Shown piece by piece: positions 31,321 through 41,600 of a stretch of 64,000 nt of DNA (positions are counted from its first letter, which is position 1; every line of letters begins with the position of its first letter). The stretch covers positions 126,908,732-126,972,731 of the forward strand of contig OZ023273.1 of assembly GCA_964007475.1 (NCBI GenBank), given 5' to 3'. The notes under the pieces were generated by a model, which was not told the DNA's origin, did not search any database, and saw only the letters and a program-made list of their open reading frames with translations. A program made the translations under genes and the position numbers. Origin of the DNA: Hybos culiciformis. Its lineage: Eukaryota > Arthropoda > Insecta > Diptera > Hybotidae.

Positions 31321-32321
31321 CACTCAAAGAAATAATGCAATCAAAACAACAAAAAATTGGTTCAATTTAAAGTGAGATTTCTTCGCATTGTCCCTACAGA
31401 GAATTATTCGATTTGAAAACAAATGGTAGTTCATTTCAAAATCGAAAGCACAAATTAGCAAGTATCTTTCGAAATGAAAACAAAATAATGCAAGTAAAAC
31501 CAAAACAAAGTTTATTACCCCAAAAACCAAAAACCTTTCAAATTCATCAGCAAAAACACCGCAAATACAAAAAAAAAATTGTAGACTAAATTTTTTTTAA
31601 ATTATTTATTTTTTTTATTTTTTTATTAATTTTTTATTTATTTTATTTAATTTTATTTTTTTTAATTTTATTTAATGTCTTTTATTTATTAAATGTTTTT
31701 ATTTATTTTTTAAATTTTTTTATTTTTTTTTTATATTTTTCTTTTTTTTTTTTTTTTAATTTTTTTGTTTATTGAATTTTTTTATTTATTTTTTTTTTTT
31801 ATTTTTTTTTTATATTTTTTTTATTTTTAAAATTTTTTTCAATAATTTTTTTTATGCCCGCTTGTAGCTTCGAACCACTGTCCTAAACATTGCAATCCAC
31901 CAACTCTGCCACTGAGCTATGAACTGAATTTACGACGATGTGTAAAATGGAAAATATAATAAAATGAATGAAAATAAAACAGGACTTACTTCATTTCAAT
32001 CTAAAGTTATTCATTTTATTTTATTGCAACTAAAAACATTAATTTGAAGAACATAGTTTCATTAATGCAAGGTAAAATGAAAGCAATTGCAATTTAAATG
32101 AAGTAATAAAGTTTCTTTTGAAAGAAAATATTTGAAGTCCTAAAATAAGGACAGGTTTTCAGTCTTAAAATTGTCTGTAAAGTTGGTATTTCAATTTGGA
32201 ACTTCATTTAGGATGTTTTCAAATAAACCAACAGATCTTGACTTCAAAAGTATTAATTACGGACAAAAATTGAAATGAAGTACAATTGCTGTTGATTTTG
32301 ATTGCATTTTTTTTTTGAGTG
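31321..32321. mobile_element. 1-kb TIR element with TA target, family C
   Basis: Starts CACTCAAAGAAATAATGCAA and ends with the near-perfect inverse (reverse complement CACTCAAAAAAAAAATGCAA), with arms of about 26 bp and TA on each side (31319-31320 and 32322-32323). The same flanking DNA without the insert exists near 27861-27876 (AGACGTATAATCA against AGACGCATA..TAATCA), so this is a true insertion into one duplicate. Inside are a long T-rich tract (about 31590-31850) and a tRNA-like sequence (31855-31926, minus). No transposase is present. It is probably a non-autonomous Tc1/mariner-like element. Confidence 0.8.
31855..31926 (-). repeat. tRNA-like (SINE-head-like) sequence in element C
   Basis: On the minus strand there is an A-box-like TAGCTCAGTGGCAGAG and a B box GGTTCGAAGC, with normal tRNA spacing (about 56 bases across both). 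The D stem GCTC/GAGT can form, and the loop reads ATTGCAA, with TGC at the anticodon place. The anticodon stem and the acceptor stem do not pair, so it is not a working tRNA. On the same strand an A-rich tail of about 260 bases follows, giving the look of a tRNA-derived SINE nested in element C. Confidence 0.6.
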
Positions 32322-32323
32322 TA

Positions 32324-33600
32324 ATCAGCATGTTACGAACGATGAAGTCCAATGGTTCATTCTAAAAAAAAATTCCTCTGTGAAATTCGTACAAGGTAGA
32401 ATTAAAACATATATGCGTCGAAGACGGGATCACTCGGACAGTCAAATTTAAGAATATTTAGTAATATTCCTCTAGTTCTTTTTCATATACGATATTAATT
32501 GTCCTTCTTTCTCCATTAATTCTATTTAGATAGACTTAGAGAAGTATAATACAAACTCCAGAGACCTAAACAGAATATTAACCATATTCTGACCGCTTTC
32601 AATGATTGCGGTTGCGATTTATTATTATTTTTTGCAAAGCAAACTTAAAAGCAAATTGAAATATATTATCAGCTTTGAGCCATGAGTATTCAAGGAATAA
32701 ATACCGAATCAACAACAAGAAAAATTATAGATCCAAAAGCATTTTTGTGTAAAGATTTTACTTGTAGTCTATAGTATCATTATAAAGTTTAGGAACTTTT
32801 AAGTTTCTTAATGCCATAATAAAAACATATGTGTGGATTGTTATTACTTATGTTTATTTGATAACTGTAGCTTAAGCTACATCTTCATGTCGAGGTCTAG
32901 GTATTTATCTCGCAGCACTCTTCCCTCTGTGTAATTTTTTTAATTTGGCGTGAATTTACATGTATTATACTAATATCGTATCTTTGTACTTTGTACACCC
33001 AGTCTTTGTGGCTCTGCCATTATTCTTAAATAATTTGTTTTGAAATTTCAGATTATTTATGAAGTATATTATTTCAAGGGGAACAATTTTTGCAAAGACA
33101 GTATGCTTGCATTGCTCACCGTTTTGGAAATACGATTTCCACGCTCCTGAATATGGGGTGATATAGAATTTTGAAAGTATAGTTTCTACAAAGATATAAA
33201 ATTCAAACATAGTTGTGTAAAATTCCATTACTAATTATTTTCATACAATCGTCGGATTTTTCAAGGCCACGACCGTTTATTTTTTGCAAAAATAGAATAA
33301 AAACAAAAAACATATTTTTAAATTTCAGTTTTTTTTACAAAAAAAAAATTAAGTTTTATACAATTCAGCAATCAGAGATGTAGATCTCAAATCAATTTAT
33401 CCATAAAGAAAAGCGCTAAAATTAGTTTAAGAGAGCGATACCAACATAATAAAGTATTACATGTCGCATTACTAAAAGTTGATTTAAATTTTGTATGAAA
33501 AAAATAACTAGTAAGTATGTACGCACATTCTAAATACATATCAAAATTTATCTATAAGGCATTCAATAACATGTTTGGATATTTTGGTGAACGTATATAA
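32324..33600. other. Spacer between copies 2 and 3
   Basis: AT-rich DNA specific to this spacer; I find no counterpart in the first spacer and no supported gene. The small frame on the minus strand at 32965-33228 has no recognisable motif. Confidence 0.4.
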
Positions 33601-34479
33601 GTACACTTTTGAACCGAACAGCAAAAAAAGATTTTAGTATCCGATACGTCATGTGGTGGTTTATTATCTCTAAATAACTTCAATTTGTTTATTTACCATT
33701 GCTCAGGTACTCACGATTACTTTGTTGAACAATATGTATTGATAACATAAATTTAATGAAATTGTCAATCAGTTTTAAAAAAATCTTTCTTTTGATGGAA
33801 AGTACTCTTATTAATTATAATAAAATAACTCAAAAAAAAGTTGCATGTTGCGGCAGACGGCGGTACTTGAATTTTACATTCTATGTAAAATAATGTTCAA
33901 TATACGGTTAACTTGGGAATTGTGGTTAAACAGTGGTGGACTTTAAATAAAAAACTTTCGAATTTTTATATAGCTGGTCAAAAATTTAGACAGAAAAAAG
34001 TTTAAAAAACTTTTTACAATTTTCTATTCACATTTGACTACATTGTCTATTTCGATGATAATAAGATTATGTTTAACCTTTTATTGAACTTGAACAATAT
34101 TTTAATCCATATAACTACAACGACGAAATATACGAACTTCGTCTTTAAATTTTGATTTGTGCATACATAAATACTAAAAGTCAAAGAGTATAAAAACAAT
34201 TAAAATTCCATAAAAAAAATTTCATATTTGAAACTGTCTGTTTAAAAATTCGTGTTGTTCTATGTTTTCAAAGTCTCGGCATCTACGTTAACTTTGTGTG
34301 TTCCATTTTAATATAATTATTCAAATTAGAACCCATTTTTACGTATACCTGCTTTATATTAAAAACTTAGTTATCTTACTTATGAATCAAATATTATCTG
34401 AATTAATATTATCTTGTTTTGTTTCGAGAATAGGAAAACTTTAAAAAACATACTTTAAAATTCAAATGCTTCAATTGCC

Positions 34480-34516
34480 TATAAAAATCAACTTTCTTCT
34501 TGTCGTTACTTCAGTT
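34480..34516 (+). promoter_or_regulatory. TATA box and initiator of neprilysin-like copy 3
   Basis: TATAAAAA at 34480 and CTTCAGTTTT with its A at 34513, 33 bases apart, the same layout as in copies 1 and 2. Confidence 0.65.
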
Positions 34517-34537
34517 TTAAGAACTTATTTAAACAAT

Positions 34538-36280
34538 ATGAAAGTATTTTTTGTATTTTTTTTGTTTGGTGTGATTAACTACATCACAGCAACAAATCAA
34601 ACTGATATATTCGAAAGTTATGTTGCATCTCTTGTACACGGATTAAATTTGTCCAGTGATCCTTGTCAACAGTTTTCCGAATATGCTTGTGGTCATATGG
34701 AAAAACCAATTCCAGAACCAGAAGTCGACCCAAAAATATATGAACGGATCCTGAATGAAGAACCAACAACTGAATTAGAAGCAAAAATGCAAAAATATTT
34801 CCAAACATGTGAAAAGGCAACGGATAATTGGCCATATAATCCAAATGTTAAAAATCCAATCGATTTATCAAAAATTTTTGATCAACTTGATGTTTTGAAA
34901 GGCGTTTCCAGTTGGCCAGTTGATAAAGAATACAATAAAAATGAAGTGACAAAATTCTTAGCAGAAGTAACCTCACTAAGAGATTATATTAATTACATTA
35001 AAATTGAACAAGTTAATGACAAATTAAATGTTTTTGGAACTTCAACAAGCAACTACCCTAACTACACACCTGATTCAGCATCAAACATTTTAAGATTAAT
35101 GGAAAAATTTAATCCCAACAATGATGGTGATGGTTTCGAAAAAGCAGTTAAAGACATCACCGAATTCGAAGCAAAACTAATTCAAATCTTGCAACAAAAA
35201 CAAGAATCAACAGATATTTCAGTTCATGATATTACAACTGTGAATTGGGAAGAATTTGTGTTAACATTAAATAAAAATTGGATTATGGATTCAACTGTTG
35301 AATCATTGATCTCTTCTGACAAAAGAATTCAAGAAATTTTCCAACTTTTGAGTGAAACAGATTCGAAGATAATTGTTAATCATTTGATTTTTAAAATAAT
35401 TAATTTTATGGAATCTAATATTCATGGTGGTTGTCAAAATTCAAACAATGTATATATTCAACCAGGAATGTTAGAAAAAGTTTTTAAAGATACAATGTCC
35501 GATCAAGATCAAGCTAATTTCGTTCAAATTTTGAATGATGTTGAAAAATCGTATGAAAATTTAAAAATAAAAAAAGGCAAATACGATCCAGACTTGGATC
35601 TTGAATTTTCAGTTCATCATGATATCCTAGAACGACGCAATGAATTCTACAATGCTCTTCAATACTATAAGTTTGTGGTAGAAGAATCAAATATTTTACA
35701 AACTATTTTCAATACTGCTAGAGTTTATTTTAAATCACCAATAGAAAAGACTCCTGCTCATGATTTTATTGTTGTAAATCTAATGCAATATTATGCATTT
35801 TTGCAAGAATTTAAACAATTTCACTTGCATGATAAACCAATAATGCAGTACATAGTTACAAAAGGTCTTAACTTATGGAGTAGAGTTTTCATCGATAATC
35901 GAAATTGGGTTCAAACTCCAGAAAAAGAACTTTTGGAATGTTTGAAAACTAATCAAGAAATTAAACTTGAAGGATATGAAGTTCGAGATTATGTAGAATT
36001 ATTTGCAAGTCAAGTTGAAAACTTCAATAATTTCTTAAATCAACTAAAAAATAGAAATCAACAAGAGTTGGAAATTGAGAAAATTATTTTGAAAAAATAT
36101 AAGTTGGATCATAATCAAGCTTATTTTATTGCATTAAAACAAAATACATGTTTTGGCGGAAATAGAAATGACAAATACGTTGATTTAGTACTCGCAAATC
36201 AAGAAATATTTGCTAAGTCATTTAATTGCAAAATAAATGAATCTATGAATCCAGAAAATAAATGCTTAGCTGAAGTCTAA
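34538..36280 (+). CDS. Secreted inactive M13 (neprilysin)-like protein, copy 3
   Basis: Intronless, 580 aa, starting MKVFFVFFLFGV; the ATG at 34466 lies upstream of the initiator and was not used. Same architecture as copies 1 and 2: signal peptide, DPCQQFSEYACG, eight M13-pattern cysteines, the C-terminal FNCKINESMNPENKC, and no HExxH. Upstream, the start of the frame and the last 110 residues are closest to copy 2. From YYKFVVEESN to about LLECLKTNQE (about 35668-35955) it nearly equals copy 1 and differs from copy 2, a mosaic that suggests gene conversion. All three copies have intact frames and promoters, so all are likely expressed. Confidence 0.9.
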   Translation: MKVFFVFFLFGVINYITATNQTDIFESYVASLVHGLNLSSDPCQQFSEYACGHMEKPIPEPEVDPKIYERILNEEPTTELEAKMQKYFQTCEKATDNWPYNPNVKNPIDLSKIFDQLDVLKGVSSWPVDKEYNKNEVTKFLAEVTSLRDYINYIKIEQVNDKLNVFGTSTSNYPNYTPDSASNILRLMEKFNPNNDGDGFEKAVKDITEFEAKLIQILQQKQESTDISVHDITTVNWEEFVLTLNKNWIMDSTVESLISSDKRIQEIFQLLSETDSKIIVNHLIFKIINFMESNIHGGCQNSNNVYIQPGMLEKVFKDTMSDQDQANFVQILNDVEKSYENLKIKKGKYDPDLDLEFSVHHDILERRNEFYNALQYYKFVVEESNILQTIFNTARVYFKSPIEKTPAHDFIVVNLMQYYAFLQEFKQFHLHDKPIMQYIVTKGLNLWSRVFIDNRNWVQTPEKELLECLKTNQEIKLEGYEVRDYVELFASQVENFNNFLNQLKNRNQQELEIEKIILKKYKLDHNQAYFIALKQNTCFGGNRNDKYVDLVLANQEIFAKSFNCKINESMNPENKCLAEV

Positions 36281-36388
36281 CACTTGATCTATTCAAAAAC
36301 CCCAAGTAATAAGCTTTTAAGTTAATTTCTTGACACAAATTTTCTAGAGTTCTTAAAATTCTGATAATTATTATATATTTATTTGATT

Positions 36389-36394
36389 AATAAA
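36389..36394 (+). terminator. Poly(A) signal of neprilysin-like copy 3
   Basis: AATAAA 109 bases after the stop, as in copy 2. Confidence 0.6.
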
Positions 36395-38645
36395 CAAAAA
36401 AAATTACCAACTACATATATATAAATTTTTTTTTATTTTTGTCATAAAGTTATTGCTATTTTTTTTTTGTTACTAGCTTTGGGTTACTGAAATTATTATT
36501 TCGTTCTATATAAGCTTTAAATTAGTGTTCAAAGTTTATACATATTTATGTGTTCATATTTGAATTTCAAGTATTTTTAGGAAAAATGATTGCTAAAACT
36601 TTTTTAATATTTAAATCAGTCATCAATTCTATATGAAGAAAACTAGGTTAGATTTTTGGTTAAATTTATTGGCTTTGTACACAAATTAAAGTAATGTTTG
36701 TTCAATTTTTAAACATTAACCAAAATTGAAGAGAAACTGGTTGCCCTGTTAATTTATTTATTATAAATTGAAGAGAAACTGGTTGCCCTGTTAATTTATT
36801 TATTATAAAAAGATTATTATTTCACACCTTTTTTTCAAATAATTTTATTTACATAGGACGTCAAAGCTGAACACACTTACAGCCAGAATGTCATACTTAC
36901 AGCGCGAATGTTGTAGGAAGTACCAATGTTAGTGTATAGTTTGTTATATAGTATTTTTACTATTTTTTTCAAAATTAAACACATTTATAAAATGTATGTA
37001 TATTATATTATAAATTATTTTTAATTTAATTTATCAAAAATAAAATTTACAAAAAATTCTTAACAGTTTAGGTACCGAAAAGTTATCACAGTCTCTTGGT
37101 ATCTAACTAAATGCTAATTTTTGACATTTTAAAAATAAAAGTGCCATAACTCTCAAAATCAAGTTTCGAGTGTTCAATTTAATTTACATAAGCAATATCA
37201 CAAAATGGGGGCAAGCTCTGTTCAGCTCGAAAGTCTTTTATGAAATATCGCTTTGATGAAATATCGAACAAAAAGTTTGCCACTTAATTTGTAAAACCAC
37301 AAAAAAAATTAAGAAATAACTGATAAATCAAGTTATGACTCTTTTTTTCAATAATAACTTATTCAATATGACATCTCTACATTTTAGTTGTTAGGTATTA
37401 ATTTAAAAATGATTGATTTTTATAATTTCATACATATGTATAAAAAATTTCTTGTACTTGTTCATTTTTTTAATATTATATTTAAATTGGTAAAATTTAC
37501 TGACAAAATATGACATATTCGAAAAAAAATTACTCAATCACGAAAAAGAAATTATAGAAACAGTGGCAATTAGCTAACATCTTCTATTTAAGTTATCATG
37601 CGCTTGTATAGTAATACCTATATTAAAATATATATCCTTTCAGTTTTTTTAAAACATTTTGCGTCTAAAAGCTTCATTCACACGTCCCTGTTATTTTTGT
37701 ATAATGATTATTAAACTACAAAATTGCACAAAAAACAACTCCGATCTCTATTTTATGATACAATGATTTATCTGTTTTGAAATTTATTGGAATTTTCATT
37801 CATTATAATCTAATAATACTCAATCCTTTTATTGTATGCTTTATTTATAATTTTTTGTACTAACGTTAATTTAATACATACGAAACAGAATTTTGTGGAT
37901 CATCAATATAAAAAGACATAAGTTTTGAATGCCGAGAGCCGGCTTTTTATTTTGTTGTGTTATATGTTTTAAAATGAAAATGAAAAAGGTTTTTTTTAAC
38001 ACTGTACAGTATTATAAAAAAATTTTGCCAATTAGAAAAAACCTTTATTAACATTTTTATCAATTTAATTAATTCATCAACTTAAGCCCGCAAAAATTAT
38101 TTTGAAAGTCAAAATATACATGCAATAATACCGCGATGTTCTATGTAAATTATTATTATTTTTAAATTTTCATAAAAAAAATTTCATTCGATGGTGTGGA
38201 TTTTAATGGAAACACTAAACTAAATATATAGCTTAGTAAACCTTAGTGTTTTCAGTACAATTTATGTAAAAATGAATATTCGGCAAATGCGAATTCTAAA
38301 ATAGTTTACATATTTTATAACCAATATTTTGTTTCTTTTTTTTGAGTATTTGGATATTTGATTTAATAAAATACAAGTGAATTAAAAATGTCATATTTTA
38401 TCCTTCTTAATTTTTGCTATATTATAAACTAACCCAATAATTTTATTTTGAATTCAGAAATATTTATATCACAGCGCCGTTGGTTTAAAATTAAGTAACA
38501 TGTTCCTGTTGTTTTTGCTGACTATTTCTGAAAAATTAAATTCATTAACTTTTCTTAATCAAGGTACATCACTTCTTTGGCTCATTTGTTTTCTGAAATT
38601 TATAGACATGTTGATAATCACCATATTTTTTATCCTTTTAAAGTT
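36395..38645. other. Intergenic DNA between the M13-like cluster and the SLC5 gene
   Basis: AT-rich, with no supported gene. It holds a two-copy tandem repeat at 36724-36807. A TTTATT at 38442-38447 gives AATAAA on the minus strand about 200 bases after the SLC5 stop and may be its poly(A) signal. Confidence 0.4.
36724..36807. repeat. Two perfect tandem copies of a 42-bp unit
   Basis: The unit begins AATTGAAGAGAAACTGGTTG and ends TTTATTTATTATA. The two copies abut and appear identical, so the duplication is recent. Confidence 0.9.
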
Positions 38646-41600
38646 TTATGTAATTCTTACATCATTAATATTTGTTAAACTAATTGGTGGACTTTCTAAT
38701 AAATGTGTCAAAGTTCCTGCTGTGATATCTCTCCGCAAAATGGCAGCATTTGCAGCAGATGTTTCTTCCGAATTTTCGATAAAACATGAGGCTGGCAGAA
38801 ATCTGAAATATAAGTTAAAAAATTATTACAAACATTTTTGATTCATTAAAATAAAACGCATCATAATTAAATTATAATAGAATCTATTAAAAACACAAAT
38901 TTTTTTCATTTATTCGTTTATTTTATTTAAAGATTAAAGACGAATATTTAGAATAAAGCGATTCAATTTTACCTGTGTATAACTGGGGAAATTAAATCTG
39001 GGTCTATGGTCTCTAATTTTGTATGTCCAGTTATAAATGATACTATTGTTCCAATAATCACAACAGTAAGTACACCGATTGGGTTAATCCAATGAAATGA
39101 AAGTCGATATAATGGAAACACATCGGATTCATCTTGATATATTGGTTCAAGTAATTCTAGTTTGGGTCCAATTGTCATATTTACGAGACATTCTTCCATT
39201 GACACGGGTAACTTATGTGGAACAACTATCTTGGCAGCTAAGGCTGCTTGACTTCCAAATGAAACCCAACCCGAAATTATTGCTCCACATATAGCACCAA
39301 TTACTGCTCCTTTAGTGTTACTCCACGGCACCAACATACCTAATGTGAAAATTCCAAACGTTGTACCCGCGGCAATAGCGGATAATGATGTTGCTAATGA
39401 TAAGACTCCCCCTAATTTTTCGACTACTAAAATCAATGATAATGCAACTAGTCCGAGAACTAAAATTGCTCCCTTAACTAAAAGGGATGCTGATTTCTCC
39501 GATAACTTAATTCTAAAACAACCTTTCACGATATCTTCTAAAATTACTGCTGATGTAGAGTTCAAGACCACTGACAAAGAGCTTAGAGCCGCTCCAAAAA
39601 CACCTAAAATAATGTTTTGCAATATGAAATTCATTGTTGTTTGTAATTTATAGTCAAAAAAATGTACCTGCAACAAATAATCCTGGAATACCTCTTAGTT
39701 TACCAACTGTTTGCATCACGTAAGCTGGGAAGAGTTGATCATCATTCTAGATAAAAAAAAACAACCGCGTATTTTAAATCAATGTTATGCTTGAAACCAA
39801 AACCTAGCTTTAAACTTTATGTGTATTATAATTAGCTCGTCTTAACTATCAATAATGTTACTTACTGTTATTAAGCCCGATTTCATTGGGTCACATTTGT
39901 AGTACGCTGCGTATATCACAAGTCCGGCGAAACAACAAACTGATATAAACAACAATATTCCAAGCGTAAACATATAAATTGATTGTTGAGCCTTTTTTTT
40001 ATTGGGTAAAGACATGTATCGTTGAACCATAGTTTGATTCACGGAGTTAAATGATGTCCAATACATGAATCCTCCAATAACAACAGCCCAAAATGAATGT
40101 CTTTCGTACATTGATGGTGACATACTAAAATTCATAAAGAAATATTACATTAGGGTTTGAAATGCATCAATTAACATAAAAAGCTGGCAATACTTACTTA
40201 AAAAATATTAACCTTCCGCCCTCTGAAGCTCGATTGATAACTTCTTCAGGACCGCCAATAGATATTGTTCCTAATGTTACAACAACACATACTGAAATAA
40301 ACATGACTAGAACTTGCCAAGCATCTGTTGCTACAACAGCTTTAATGCCTCCCTAAAGATGTTATTTTTTGAGAAAGAAGCCAATTAAAATAAATCTGAT
40401 ACCCAAACTTATAAATAAACAAGGTTTCGATGGTAAATTATTCTTGATTTTACAATATAGAGTTTTTAAGACATTATAAATTTTAAAGAAGAAATTTAGC
40501 AACAAAGTTTAAAAAAAAAAAAAAATATTTTATAGAAATTATGTTTAAAAAATACAAAGGAATCAATGAACTTCAAGTTAAAAAATAAAATAAGTTATTG
40601 AAAAATTAAACTTACAATGAGTGTGTAAAATACACAAACAGCACAAACTATAGCTCCGATAATGTAAATATTTGCACCAGTTACTGTAAATATAAAATTG
40701 AATATTAATTTGAATTTATTTATTTTCATTGAATAGTAATTTAATCACATTTAAGTTTTTAAATAAACACTATTTTTTTATTTAAATTACCAAATAATCA
40801 TTCTTAGTTTAAAAACCAATGCAATATAGTAAAGTAGAGTAGTTAATTTTTACGATCGAATCGCAATTCGATCAATGTGTCTAAAATTCTAAAATATATT
40901 ACTATTTATGTACAAGAAAAAACTACAAAATTTACCTTGATTGAATGCCAATGATGGTACATAAACAATTATTGGTAAAAATAAAATCTAAAAAATTTAA
41001 ATCAAATAAATATTATTTATCTATCAGAAATTTTATTGGACTCTATAGTTGAACAAACAATATTCAATTATCTCACCTCATCTATAACAAACATTATTGA
41101 AGCAAATGATCTCAAATGAGGACTGAACCGCAACTCTAAGTACTAAAAGATTTAAATATTGATATATTATTTTTTTATTTCGAAAAACAATGTTAAATTA
41201 TTTTATTGTGTATTATATATAGGTATATTATAAATTTTGCATAATTTACCTCATAACTTGATCCAACTTTAAGCTTCGTAAATACAGGTAAATATACATG
41301 AGAAACTGCTATACTCATTAAAATAATTGGAATTATTATTAGCCAATACTGTGTCCCAAAATTATATATTTCCGATGGTGTACCAAGAATGGTTACACCT
41401 GAAATATAGCTATGTTAAACCAAAGAAAGTGATAAAACAAAAGTGTAATTATAAAAATTTTAAAATTAAATCTTATTATTTAAAGTAAATTTATCAGTAT
41501 TAATGCGATGTTTTAATTTAAATTAATAAATGATTGACTTCGGTCCTACATAATTAAATTCAAACAGAAGCTTATAAAACTTAAATTTGAAAATAGCTAC

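Larger units (their letters stand above)
33600..36394 (+). repeat. Tandem segmental duplication unit 3
   Basis: Near-identical counterpart of 28275-31072, including about 0.9 kb of upstream DNA, core promoter, coding frame and 3' UTR. Small indels separate the two, for example near 33728 and 28404. Confidence 0.85.

Noticed and set aside
38500..38841. 113-codon plus-strand frame
   Set aside because: It is antisense to the last SLC5 exon and its 3' flank and has no independent support.
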